Shown here piece after piece: positions 19,267 through 28,446 of a DNA stretch of 64,000 nt (positions within the stretch are counted from its first letter, which is position 1; each line of letters begins with the position of its first letter). The stretch comes from Pelagibacteraceae bacterium AG-426-E17 (GTDB taxonomy: Bacteria > Pseudomonadota > Alphaproteobacteria > Pelagibacterales > Pelagibacteraceae), in the NCBI GenBank assembly GCA_003210095.1, contig QCNP01000001.1, forward strand, positions 294,001 to 358,000. Reading direction: 5' to 3'. Below the pieces are notes generated by a model. It had not been told where the DNA came from. It saw only the letters and a program-made list of their open reading frames with translations, and ran no database searches. The translations under genes were made by a program, and so were the position numbers.

Positions 19267-20628
19267 TTATTCTGCGAATAAAACATCCGGTAACCATAAA
19301 GCAATACCAGGAAACATGTACATTAAAACCATTGCAAATATCACTATTCCAAGAAAAGGCATTATACCTCTAAAAATTTGCATTAGTTCAACATTTCTAC
19401 TTTGCACACCTTTTAAATAATAAGCTGACATTGCCATCGGCGGAGTTAGAAAAGATGTTTGTAAATTTAAAGCTATTAACATTGCAAAAAAATACGGGTT
19501 TACTCCAAAAAATTCTACTAGCGGTAAAAATATTGGTACAAATATAATTAAAATCTCAGTCCACTCTAATGGCCAACCAAGTAAAAATATTATGATTTGT
19601 GTGATAACTAAAAATTGCCAAGGTTGAATATCCATTGATTTAAAAAATTCTTCAAAAACTTCGTGGCCGCCTAAATAAGAGAAAACTGATGCAAATGTCC
19701 AAGATCCAACAAACAACCACATAATCATTGCACTTGTTTTAGCAGTTAGAAAAACAGATTCTTTAAAATTTTTCCATTTTAATGATTTATAAAAAAAAGA
19801 TAAAATTAAAGCTCCAAATGCTCCTACTGCAGCTGCCTCTGCTGGAGTAGCTAGTCCACCTAAAATTGTACCTAAAACTAAAATTATTAATGAGAACAAT
19901 GGAACAAAAGAAACTAGAACCTCTTTTAAAATAACCGATCTTGGCGGAATTTCCTCTGCTGCAGGCTTAGGTGCTAAAGAAGGATTGAAATATGCTCTTA
20001 TAATTACATATAGAATGTAAAGACCTGCTAACATTAAGCCAGGAAATATAGCAGCAGCAAAAAGTCTTAGTGGAGATAATTGAGCTATTACTGCATATAC
20101 AATTAACATAATACTTGGAGGTATTAAAATTCCCAAACATCCTCCTGAACATATAACTCCAGAAGCAAATTTTTTATCATATCCAGCTCTTATCATTGCT
20201 GGCCAAGCTAAAAGACCCATTAAAGTTACAACTGCTCCAATTATTCCGGTTGCTGTAGAAAATAATGCACATGTTACAAGTGCTGCGACAGCCATTGAGG
20301 CTGGCAATCTATGGGAAGCAAGTCTTATAGCAAAAAACAATTTTGCTACTATCCCAGCTCTTTCAACTAAGTAACCCATAAATAAAAATAAAGGCACCGC
20401 AGTTAAAACTGTATTATCCATTATGGTGTAAGTATTTTGGACTAATAAAGAAAATATCCGATTATCAAGCAGATGATCCATCCTAGTTGGATCAAAATAA
20501 GCGTAATATCCAAACCCAACACCCATAGCTAGTAGGGTGAATGCAATTGGAAAACCTAAAAGAACTGCAAATAAAAATAAGCTCATCATTAATATTGCAA
20601 TTTCTGGATTTGTTAATTCAAATAACAT
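19267..20628 (-). CDS. dctM: TRAP transporter large membrane subunit
   Basis: 453 residues, about 12 membrane helices, the DctM size. Typical segments include the N-terminal FLFAVLLGFPIAFTLL, VPLFLFMGYLVERAG, ATGIIGAVVTLMGLLAWPAM and CSGGCLGILIPPSIMLIVYA. Forms the sodium-driven channel for the DctP-type binding protein upstream. Overlaps the small subunit gene by 11 bases. Confidence 0.96.
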   Translation of the reverse strand: MLFELTNPEIAILMMSLFLFAVLLGFPIAFTLLAMGVGFGYYAYFDPTRMDHLLDNRIFSLLVQNTYTIMDNTVLTAVPLFLFMGYLVERAGIVAKLFFAIRLASHRLPASMAVAALVTCALFSTATGIIGAVVTLMGLLAWPAMIRAGYDKKFASGVICSGGCLGILIPPSIMLIVYAVIAQLSPLRLFAAAIFPGLMLAGLYILYVIIRAYFNPSLAPKPAAEEIPPRSVILKEVLVSFVPLFSLIILVLGTILGGLATPAEAAAVGAFGALILSFFYKSLKWKNFKESVFLTAKTSAMIMWLFVGSWTFASVFSYLGGHEVFEEFFKSMDIQPWQFLVITQIIIFLLGWPLEWTEILIIFVPIFLPLVEFFGVNPYFFAMLIALNLQTSFLTPPMAMSAYYLKGVQSRNVELMQIFRGIMPFLGIVIFAMVLMYMFPGIALWLPDVLFAE

Positions 20629-21205
20629 CAGCTTTTTCGTCTTTCTGAGATGTTCTCATTAATATTTTTTCGGTTTCTTCAGCACCTGCTGACATTCTCT
20701 CCGGCCAATGACCTGTTTTAATACATATTATTGCTCTGCAAACTTCACTAATTCCTTGGATTGTTAATAAAATTCCTGACAGAGGTATTATAGATTTTGC
20801 CATATAAATTTGTATTTGTGCCGGACTGTTCCAACTAGTTTCTTTAATTTTCCATGCTAACGCTGCATATTCATATCCATAAAATACTAGAGCTAAAATT
20901 CCAGGGAAGAAAAAAATAAAATATAAAATTAAATCAATCCAGCCCTGAACTCTTGTAGGAAATAGTCTGTATATAACATCCCCTCTAACATGTGCCTCTG
21001 TTGACAAACAATAAGCGCCTGCCATCATAAAAATTGCTCCATACATTTGTAAACTAAAGTCAAAATTCCAAAGTGTAGGGCTGTTAAAAGCGTAAGCCAT
21101 TATTACTTCATAGCAAGTTCCACCCATAAGTATAACTATGCACCATGAGAAAGCTTTACCCATTGATGCACTTAGTGTGTCTGCGAATTTTATGAAAGAT
21201 TTCAT
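20618..21205 (-). CDS. dctQ: TRAP transporter small membrane subunit
   Basis: 195 residues with four predicted membrane helices, typical of DctQ. The central MMAGAYCLSTEAHVRGDVIYR segment matches the conserved DctQ loop. A charged cytoplasmic tail follows. It overlaps dctM by 11 bases and is separated from the binding protein gene by an 84-base gap holding a strong hairpin. Confidence 0.95.
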   Translation of the reverse strand: MKSFIKFADTLSASMGKAFSWCIVILMGGTCYEVIMAYAFNSPTLWNFDFSLQMYGAIFMMAGAYCLSTEAHVRGDVIYRLFPTRVQGWIDLILYFIFFFPGILALVFYGYEYAALAWKIKETSWNSPAQIQIYMAKSIIPLSGILLTIQGISEVCRAIICIKTGHWPERMSAGAEETEKILMRTSQKDEKADVI

Positions 21206-21243
21206 AATGTCACTTTACGTTAAATTCTATCTATTAATCAAAC

Positions 21244-21270
21244 AAAAAAAAGGGGGCCATTGGCCCCCTT
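21244..21270 (-). terminator. Hairpin terminator between dctP and dctQ
   Basis: AAGGGGGCC-ATT-GGCCCCCTT, perfect 9-base arms, followed on the minus strand by eight T residues. It is placed inside the TRAP operon just after the binding protein gene, so partial termination would give more binding protein than membrane subunits. The centre is G+C-rich against an A+T-rich background, so it stands out clearly. Confidence 0.9.
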
Positions 21271-21289
21271 AATTAAGATTATATCTTGA

Positions 21290-22444
21290 TTATATTTTTA
21301 CTTTAGCAATTGGTCCAAACTCATTTTCATAAGCTAACTTGTAATTAGGCTGATTCATCAGCAAGTATTTCATTACTCTCTTAGCGTATGCTTTTTGAGA
21401 ATCGACGATTTTCTTAAAGAAAGGATCTTTCTTATTGAAATCACCAATAACTTTATCCCAACCTTTTAATTGTTGAGCTAAAATTTCATCTGAAGTTTGG
21501 TAAACATTTACTTTATGTTGATTCATTAATTTAGATAAATCAGCTGAATATCTAACTAATGCTTTAAAGTAGTTATCTGTGTTTGCAGCGTAAGCAGCAT
21601 TTTTCAATATTGCTTGGTTAGCTGGTGACAGACCATTAAATGTTTTATTGTTAATTGGTATCTCAAACATCTCTTGAGATTGGTGGAAGCTTCCTAAGTG
21701 ATAATGCTTAGAAACATCTTGCATACCAAACTGAGAGTCTGAAGTTGGGTTGTTAAACTCAGCTGCTTCAATCAAACCAGTTTTCATAGCTGGTTGAATT
21801 TCACCACCTGGTAACTGTCTTACGACCATTCCCATTGCAGTAAGAACGTTAGTAGCAAGACCAACTGTTCTGTACTTCATACCTTTAACGTCAGATACTT
21901 TTGTTACGTTCTTTTTAAACCAACCGAAAGGTTGTGCTGGCATAGGCATGTGGAATACACCTGTGTAATCGAAACCAACTTTTGCAAGTGTTTCTTCATA
22001 CAGTTTTCTTCCACCACCGTACTCCATCCATCCCATTACTTCTTGAGATGACATACCGTATGATGGTCCAGTACCAAATAATGATGCTGCTGGATTTTTA
22101 CCATACCAATAAGCAGTTACCCAGTGTCCCATATCTACAGCACCTGAACTTACCGCTTGACCGATCTCACTAGTCTTCACAACTGCTCCAACTGGTTGAA
22201 GATCGATTTTTAAAGAACCGCCAGACATGTCGCTAACCATTTTGCAATAGTCTCCTGCCATTTCAAAAAAGATGTTAGCACCACTTGGCCATGCAGCTTG
22301 CATTTTTAGAGTTTGTGGAGCTCCGAATGCAATGTTTGGCATTGCTACTGCTGCTGTTGCTGCTGCACCAGTTGCTGCCGCTGCCTTAAAGAACTTACGT
22401 CTTGAAGGAATTTTTCCCTTCAACGATTTTTTTTCTTTAATCAT
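21290..22444 (-). CDS. dctP: TRAP transporter substrate-binding protein, TakP-like, TAT-exported
   Basis: 384 residues. The N-terminus has a twin-arginine signal (SRRKFFKAAAATGAAAT, then hydrophobic to AFGAPQ), so it is exported folded to the periplasm. The mature part reads like the TakP (2-oxo acid) group: DMGHWVTAYWYGKNPAA, GGGRKLYEE, QPFGWFKK, MKYRTVGLA, QLPGGEIQPAMKTGLIEAAEFNNP. A clear GGAG ribosome-binding site precedes ATG. Surrounding 2-hydroxy and 2-oxo acid enzymes agree with an organic-acid ligand, but the ligand is inferred. Confidence 0.93.
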   Translation of the reverse strand: MIKEKKSLKGKIPSRRKFFKAAAATGAAATAAVAMPNIAFGAPQTLKMQAAWPSGANIFFEMAGDYCKMVSDMSGGSLKIDLQPVGAVVKTSEIGQAVSSGAVDMGHWVTAYWYGKNPAASLFGTGPSYGMSSQEVMGWMEYGGGRKLYEETLAKVGFDYTGVFHMPMPAQPFGWFKKNVTKVSDVKGMKYRTVGLATNVLTAMGMVVRQLPGGEIQPAMKTGLIEAAEFNNPTSDSQFGMQDVSKHYHLGSFHQSQEMFEIPINNKTFNGLSPANQAILKNAAYAANTDNYFKALVRYSADLSKLMNQHKVNVYQTSDEILAQQLKGWDKVIGDFNKKDPFFKKIVDSQKAYAKRVMKYLLMNQPNYKLAYENEFGPIAKVKI

Positions 22445-22563
22445 TTATTTCTCCTCTATTTAGTTAATTAACTTAATAATATTAAAGCACAAAATAAACT
22501 TGGAGTCTTAGGTTAAAATTGTTCTAAACTTAATTATTTACAACTATTGGTAGTATATATTTA

Positions 22564-23517
22564 TCAATTTACTTTATTTTTGGAGTTACCAGTTTTGAAA
22601 AATTCCTCAATGTTATCAATAGCAAGATTAGCCATGGCTGTTCTAGTTTCTTTAGTGGCACTTCCGAGATGAGGTAGTATGAAAACACTTTTATGTTTAA
22701 GATAACCTGGGTTTAAATTAGGTTCATTTTTGTAAACATCTAAGCCGGCTGCATAAACTTTTCTTCTATCTAATGCATCCAATAAAGCTTCATCATCTAC
22801 TATATCTCCTCTAGCTACATTAGTTACTACTGCACCTTTTGGTAAATACTCCAAAGTTTCTTTATTTATAAGATTAATTGTTTCTTTTGATGCAGGGCAA
22901 CATACAGATAATACGTCTGAAACTTCCATTAAACTTTTTAGATTATCATGATAAGTAGCTCCTTGTTCTTTATCAGAGCTCAATTTAGATCTATTGTGAT
23001 AATGTATTACCATACCAAGCGACTTTGCAATTTTTGCAATTTTTTGACCAATACGTCCCATGCCTAAAATACCTAATCTTGATCCAGTTAATTGTTTACC
23101 AATCAAATAGTCTGCTGACCATTTCCAATTTGCATCTTTTGCAGCCTGAATACCTTCACTTGCTCTTCTACAAGCCCCTAGAATTAACAATATTCCTATT
23201 TCAGCTGTAGCATCTGTTAAAACATCTGGTGTGTTTGTCACTGCTATATTTCTTTTTTTAGCAGCTACTAAATCAATATTACCAAATCCTACAGCAAAAT
23301 TTGATAAAATTTTTATACTCTCTGGCAATTTATTGATAGTTGCCTCATCCATTTTATCAGTTAGCGATGTTAATATTCCATCACAACCTTGACTTAATTC
23401 CACTAATTTAGATTGAGAATAAAGTTCATCATTCAAATTCAGTTTAGCCTCCCACAACTTTGAGGCTTTTTCTTCATTTGATCTTAGAAGTTTTCTGGTA
23501 ATTAAAATTTTTTTCAT
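22564..23517 (-). CDS. NAD(P)-dependent D-2-hydroxyacid dehydrogenase (glyoxylate/hydroxypyruvate reductase type)
   Basis: 317 residues. Rossmann motif GMGRIGQKIAKIAKSLGM near residue 152; the catalytic Arg is in VARGDIVDDEALLDAL, the Glu in DVYKNEPN and the His in LPHLGSATKETR, all in the expected order. It most resembles glyoxylate/hydroxypyruvate reductases of the GyaR/GhrB group. It starts 8 bases after the FAD-linked dehydrogenase gene. Confidence 0.92.
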   Translation of the reverse strand: MKKILITRKLLRSNEEKASKLWEAKLNLNDELYSQSKLVELSQGCDGILTSLTDKMDEATINKLPESIKILSNFAVGFGNIDLVAAKKRNIAVTNTPDVLTDATAEIGILLILGACRRASEGIQAAKDANWKWSADYLIGKQLTGSRLGILGMGRIGQKIAKIAKSLGMVIHYHNRSKLSSDKEQGATYHDNLKSLMEVSDVLSVCCPASKETINLINKETLEYLPKGAVVTNVARGDIVDDEALLDALDRRKVYAAGLDVYKNEPNLNPGYLKHKSVFILPHLGSATKETRTAMANLAIDNIEEFFKTGNSKNKVN

Positions 23518-23525
23518 TCAACTTA

Positions 23526-24899
23526 TTAGTTCAAGTCAAAAATCTTACCAGGATTCATTATATTGTTTGGATCAATAGTTCTTTTAATAGACTTCATGAC
23601 AGGTAAGTTATCGCCATGTTCTTTAAGGAGGTAATCTTTTTTATGGAGCCCAACTCCATGTTCCCCTGTAATTGTGCCTTCTAGTTCTAATGTTTTTTCT
23701 ATAAGAATATCACTAAATTTTCGAATTTTTTGATAGGTCTCTTTTTTTTCTGGGTCATAGGGTAGTAAAACATGGAAATTACCATCACCAAGATGACCAA
23801 CCATTGGGGCTCTTAAACCAAATTTTCTTGCCTCTGCATCTGCAAAGTTAACACATTCCGTTATTTTAGAAATTGGTAAACAAACATCAGTTGAGTACAC
23901 TCTGCCATTATTTATTTGCGCTTTAACAGAATAATAGACATCATGTCTTGCTTTCCATAACTTGTTTCTGTCTGTTAAATCTTTTGCCCATTTAAAGGAG
24001 CTTCCATTATTATTTTTCGATATTTCTTCGACAATATCGATTGATTCTTTATTCGAGGTTTCTGATCCATGGAATTCAAAAAATAAAGTCGGTGTAGCTT
24101 CAACATCTTTTAGTTTTGAATATTCTATACTTATTTCCATTTGATCTTTATTAAGCATTTCAATTCTTGCAATCGGAATACCATATTGAATTACCTCTTG
24201 TGCCGTTTTTACTGCATCCTCTAAAGTTTTAAAATGACATACCGCACTCATAATGCTTTCTGGAATTGGTGATAATCTTAGTTGGATCTCCGTTATAACT
24301 CCAAGTGTACCTTCAGAACCAATGAACAAATTTGTTAAGTTATATCCAGCTGAAGTTTTTTTAGTCCTGCTACCAGTTTTTATAATATCTCCGTTTGGAA
24401 GAACAACTGTCAATCCTGTGATGACAGTTTTCATAGTTCCATATTTTACAGCCATTGTCCCTGAGGCTGAAGTGGATGCCATTCCGCCGATAGCAGCATT
24501 TGCACCTGGATCGATTGGAAAAAATACTCCGTCTTCTCTTAAATAATCATTTAATTGTTCTCTAGTAACACATGCCTGAACCTTACAATCAAAGTCTTCA
24601 ACATTAACACTCAAAACTTTATTCATTTTTTCAAGAGAGATGGTGATCCCTTGATCGTTTCCTACAACGTTACCTTCTAGAGATGTGCCAGTACCAAAAG
24701 GAACAACCGGTATTTTATGTTGATTGCAAAGTTTTAATATTTTTGAAACTTCCTCATTTGTTTCTGGAAAGACAACTGCTTTGGATAAAATCGGGTCATA
24801 AGTATCTTCACCCCTTGCATAATTTAATCTAGTGGACTCTGACTCAGAAAATCTTGTGTTAAGAATTTTTTTTAATTCTGATTGAACTTCATTATTCAT
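23526..24899 (-). CDS. FAD-linked D-2-hydroxyacid dehydrogenase (GlcD / D-lactate dehydrogenase type)
   Basis: 457 residues, FAD-binding PCMH domain first (PVVPFGTGTSLEGNVV near residue 70, GANAAIGGMASTSASGTMAVKYG, FIGSEGTLGVITE) then the FAD-linked oxidase C-terminal domain with GHLGDGNFHVLLPYD and the GEHGVGLHKK histidine motif. Members oxidise glycolate, D-lactate or other D-2-hydroxy acids and pass electrons to the respiratory chain. No glcE or glcF is adjacent, so D-lactate-type activity is as likely as glycolate oxidase. Confidence 0.92.
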   Translation of the reverse strand: MNNEVQSELKKILNTRFSESESTRLNYARGEDTYDPILSKAVVFPETNEEVSKILKLCNQHKIPVVPFGTGTSLEGNVVGNDQGITISLEKMNKVLSVNVEDFDCKVQACVTREQLNDYLREDGVFFPIDPGANAAIGGMASTSASGTMAVKYGTMKTVITGLTVVLPNGDIIKTGSRTKKTSAGYNLTNLFIGSEGTLGVITEIQLRLSPIPESIMSAVCHFKTLEDAVKTAQEVIQYGIPIARIEMLNKDQMEISIEYSKLKDVEATPTLFFEFHGSETSNKESIDIVEEISKNNNGSSFKWAKDLTDRNKLWKARHDVYYSVKAQINNGRVYSTDVCLPISKITECVNFADAEARKFGLRAPMVGHLGDGNFHVLLPYDPEKKETYQKIRKFSDILIEKTLELEGTITGEHGVGLHKKDYLLKEHGDNLPVMKSIKRTIDPNNIMNPGKIFDLN

Positions 24900-24942
24900 A
24901 GACAGATGATACTATAAAAATTTATCAAAAAAAATACTTAAA

Positions 24943-26106
24943 TTATTTAAGCATTTTTTTTATGTTTTCCAATGCTTGGGAAATGTTATCTCTCGAAGCT
25001 GCAAAACTAAATCTTACGTAATCCTGGCAAGTTTGTCCAAATGCTGTTCCTGGCACAATTGCAACACCAGCTTCGTGCATGGCCTTTTTACAAAATTCTC
25101 TACCAGTCATTCCTGTTTCTTTTACTTTTGGAAATGCATAAAATGCACCTCCTGGTAAACTACATTCAACGCCAGGTAAATCATTTAACCCTTTGTGAAT
25201 AAGATCTCTTCTTGCAGTAAATTTTTCCATCATTTGATGAATTGAATCATCGGGTCCATCCAAGGCTGCAATACCAGCATACTGAGCTGCTGCATTTACA
25301 CATGATACGCTATTTATTAGTAATTTATTTACATGTTCAACTAAATGCTCTGGCCAGAAGCTCCAGCCTAATCTCCATCCTGTCATGGAATAGGCTTTAC
25401 TCCAGCCCTCTAATACTATTAGTCTCTCCCGAAGTTTTGGATAATTAAAAAAGGTTGGCATCTCTTTATCATCAAAAATTTGTCTACTGTAAATCTCGTC
25501 ACTTAATATTGTAACATGAGGATGTTTTTCTAATCCTTGAGCGAGTTTATCAATTTCTGGTTTTTCCACAAAACTACCTGTTGGATTATTCGGATTGATC
25601 AAGATTAATAATCTTGTTTTATCTGTAATTAAAGACAATATCTCCTCTGCGTTAAACTTTAGATCTTTATCTTTGGTAAGATCATATGGCACAGGAGTTG
25701 AGCCTGTATAATTTATCATTGATTCATAAATTGGAAATGCTGGTGTTGGGTGAATAATCTCAACACCTGGTTCACCAAAACACTGTATAGCATAGTGCAT
25801 GGTGGGTTTACCACCAGGCATTATAATAATTCTCTCTGGATCAATATCTTGATTATAGAGTTTTTTAATTTTTCTTGAAACAGCTTGTCTGCATTCTAAA
25901 ATACCATTGGATAAAACATATCCATGATGTCCATCATCTAAAGCTTTTTTTGCAGCATCAACTACATGTTTTGGAGTCTTAAAATCTGGCTGACCTAACC
26001 CAAGATGTATCATTGGTTTTCCAGATGCTTCTAGTTTTTTTGCTTCAGCTAAAACTGAAAATGCAGTTTCAGTTCCTAATCTATTTAAACTTTTAGCTAA
26101 CTTCAT
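24943..26106 (-). CDS. Class I/II pyridoxal-phosphate aminotransferase
   Basis: 387 residues. Family motifs: LGLGQPDFKTPKHVV near residue 36, NPNNPTGSF, SDEIYSRQIF, and the PLP lysine in GWSKAYSMTGWRLGW near residue 234. C-terminal Arg in DYVRFSFAAS binds the substrate carboxylate. Belongs to the AspC/AatA-like group; it may pair glyoxylate or pyruvate with an amino acid given its place between hydroxyacid oxidases, which is inference. Confidence 0.92.
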   Translation of the reverse strand: MKLAKSLNRLGTETAFSVLAEAKKLEASGKPMIHLGLGQPDFKTPKHVVDAAKKALDDGHHGYVLSNGILECRQAVSRKIKKLYNQDIDPERIIIMPGGKPTMHYAIQCFGEPGVEIIHPTPAFPIYESMINYTGSTPVPYDLTKDKDLKFNAEEILSLITDKTRLLILINPNNPTGSFVEKPEIDKLAQGLEKHPHVTILSDEIYSRQIFDDKEMPTFFNYPKLRERLIVLEGWSKAYSMTGWRLGWSFWPEHLVEHVNKLLINSVSCVNAAAQYAGIAALDGPDDSIHQMMEKFTARRDLIHKGLNDLPGVECSLPGGAFYAFPKVKETGMTGREFCKKAMHEAGVAIVPGTAFGQTCQDYVRFSFAASRDNISQALENIKKMLK

Positions 26107-26111
26107 AATTT

Positions 26112-27275
26112 TTATATTTTTATACTATTTCTATAAATTAATTTTGAACTATTCAACTCTTTTAAATTTTTACAACCCATAAGCACCATGTTTCTATTTA
26201 TTTCATCATGCATTGTCCTTAGTAAATGCTCAACACCTCTTTGGCCCCCTGCGGCTAAAGAAAACAAAAACATTTTACCAAAACTGCAGGCTTTTGCACC
26301 CGCAGCTAATGCTTTTAAAACATGAGTACCTCGTCTCACACCACCATCTAGAATAATTTCAATTTTATCACCGACTGCATCCGAAATTGCTTTTATTTGA
26401 TCAAAAGGAGATCTTGAGCCATCTAGTTGTCTTCCACCATGATTAGATATCATTATCGCGGTGCACCCAATATCAATTGCTCTTTTTGCATCTTCGACTG
26501 ACATAACTCCTTTTAATGCGAAAGGACCGTTCCATTTTTTTACACAATACTCAGCATCCTTCCAATTCATTGCTGGATCATATTGTTCATTAATATAGTC
26601 TATTACTGATTTAGCGATATTAGTTCCTTTGTCTGTCTTTTTTGCGACATTTGCTAACTTAAATTTTTCGTGAGTTAAGTAATTAAATACCCAAGTAGGA
26701 TGCATAGCAAAACTTAAAAGACTTTTTAATGTTAATCTTGGTGGTGTAGTAAAACCTGTTCTATGGTCCCTTTCTCTATTACCAGCTACAAGAGTATCAA
26801 CTGTTAAACACATGCCATCAAAATTAGATCTTCTACAACGATCAATTAAATCATCTGTTATAGATTTATCTTTATGAACATAAAGCTGAAACAATTTAGG
26901 GCCACTAGATAAATTTGAAATTTCCTCAATAGTGTTGTTTGCCATAGTCGACATACTGTAAAAAGTTCCAAATTTGCTAGCCGCTTTAGCAGAAGCCTTG
27001 TCTCCATCATGGTGGTACAATCTTTGCATAGCACATGGAGACAAAAAAATTGGCATATCTATTTCTCTACCAAAAATATTTGTTGATAAATCTGGTTTAC
27101 CAACACTAGCAAGAATATTTGGAACTAAATCACAATCATTAAAAGACTCGGTGTTTCTTTTGAGAGTGCTTTCATCGTCAGATCCACCGTCAATATAATG
27201 AAATATAGGTGCTGGTAATTTTTTTTTTGCTAAAGTTCTAAAGTCCTCAAAATTGTAACATTTTTTAAGGCTCAT
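26112..27275 (-). CDS. FMN-dependent alpha-hydroxy-acid dehydrogenase, copy 1
   Basis: 387 residues, LldD/glycolate oxidase family. The active-site His/Arg motif is SNHGGRQLDGSRSPFD near residue 279, with the FMN phosphate loop ILDGGVRRGTHVLKALAAGA after it. The N-terminal DFRTLAKKKLPAPIFHYIDGG is typical. Oxidises an L-2-hydroxy acid (lactate or glycolate type). It follows a second, clearly homologous copy after 7 bases. Confidence 0.94.
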   Translation of the reverse strand: MSLKKCYNFEDFRTLAKKKLPAPIFHYIDGGSDDESTLKRNTESFNDCDLVPNILASVGKPDLSTNIFGREIDMPIFLSPCAMQRLYHHDGDKASAKAASKFGTFYSMSTMANNTIEEISNLSSGPKLFQLYVHKDKSITDDLIDRCRRSNFDGMCLTVDTLVAGNRERDHRTGFTTPPRLTLKSLLSFAMHPTWVFNYLTHEKFKLANVAKKTDKGTNIAKSVIDYINEQYDPAMNWKDAEYCVKKWNGPFALKGVMSVEDAKRAIDIGCTAIMISNHGGRQLDGSRSPFDQIKAISDAVGDKIEIILDGGVRRGTHVLKALAAGAKACSFGKMFLFSLAAGGQRGVEHLLRTMHDEINRNMVLMGCKNLKELNSSKLIYRNSIKI

Positions 27276-27282
27276 TTTGTTT

Positions 27283-28437
27283 TTAAATATTTCTAAATCT
27301 TAAATTGTCTCTGTTTAAATCGCTTATCTTCGTACAACCCATTAATTTCATATCTCTCTCTAGTTCTGCTTTATATTGTCCTAAAGCTCTTTCAACACCA
27401 GGCTGTCCAGCTGCAGCCAAAGCGTAAAGGTATAATCTACCTCCTGCACAAGCTTTAGCGCCTAATGATAAAGCTTTAAGCATATGAGTTCCTCTTTGAA
27501 AACCACCTTCACATATAACATCAATTTTATCACCCACAGCATCCACTATTTCTGCCAATTGATCAAATGGTGACCTTGAACCATCAAGTTGTCTTCCTCC
27601 ATGATTTGAAACCATTATTCCTGTGCATCCAATATCAACTGCTTTCTTTGCATCTTCAACACTCATAATTCCTTTTAAAGCAAAATGACCACCCCACTTA
27701 GAGCATAATTTTTCAGCATCGTTCCAATTCATAGACTGATCTAACATAGTAGAAAAATAGTTACCAATTGACGAATTGGTGCTGGTACCTTCTTTTACAA
27801 AATCTTGTAAATGAGGTAATTCAAATTTTCCTTTTGTAAGATAATTTATCCCCCACATTGGTTTTGTGGCAAAACTGAATAAACTAGATAAAGTAAGTTT
27901 AGGAGGTGATGTAAAGCCAGTTCTCAAATCTCTCTCACGATTTCCACCTGTTATAGTGTCTACAGTTAAAGCCATTACATCAAATTTAGCAGCTTTAGCT
28001 CTTTCTAAGCAAGAGTCATTTAAACCTCTATCTTTATGAAAATAAAATTGGAACATTTTGGGTGTATCTATCATTGAAGATATCTCCTCAACACTAACAG
28101 TTGCTAAAGCAGAAACTCCAAACATGGTGTTAAATTTTTGAGCAGCTTTTCCAACTGCACGCTCTCCATCATAATGAAAAAGTCTTTGTAAAGCAGTTGG
28201 GGAACAATAAAAAGGTAGATCAATTTTTTTTCCAAAGATTGTTGTGGACAAATCGACTTTCTCTACTCCTCTCAATACATTTGGTACAAGATCTACATCA
28301 TTAAATGCTGAAGTATTTCGGTTGTATGTAACTTCGTCATCTGCGGCACCATCAATATAGTGAAATATTGGAGATGGTAATTTTTTTTTTGCTAAAGTTC
28401 TAAAATCACTAAAATTATGACAATCTTTTAAATTCAT
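27283..28437 (-). CDS. FMN-dependent alpha-hydroxy-acid dehydrogenase, copy 2
   Basis: 384 residues, the tandem paralogue of the next gene. The two share long identical blocks such as KKLPxPIFHYIDG, FNDxDLVPN, RERDxRTGFT and SNHGGRQLDGSRSPFDQ. The active-site motif is intact. They differ in the substrate-lining middle part and in the FMN loop (CEGGFQRGTHMLKALSLGA here), so they may have different substrates. Starts 9 bases after the PagL-like gene. Confidence 0.94.
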   Translation of the reverse strand: MNLKDCHNFSDFRTLAKKKLPSPIFHYIDGAADDEVTYNRNTSAFNDVDLVPNVLRGVEKVDLSTTIFGKKIDLPFYCSPTALQRLFHYDGERAVGKAAQKFNTMFGVSALATVSVEEISSMIDTPKMFQFYFHKDRGLNDSCLERAKAAKFDVMALTVDTITGGNRERDLRTGFTSPPKLTLSSLFSFATKPMWGINYLTKGKFELPHLQDFVKEGTSTNSSIGNYFSTMLDQSMNWNDAEKLCSKWGGHFALKGIMSVEDAKKAVDIGCTGIMVSNHGGRQLDGSRSPFDQLAEIVDAVGDKIDVICEGGFQRGTHMLKALSLGAKACAGGRLYLYALAAAGQPGVERALGQYKAELERDMKLMGCTKISDLNRDNLRFRNI

Positions 28438-28446
28438 TATATTATT

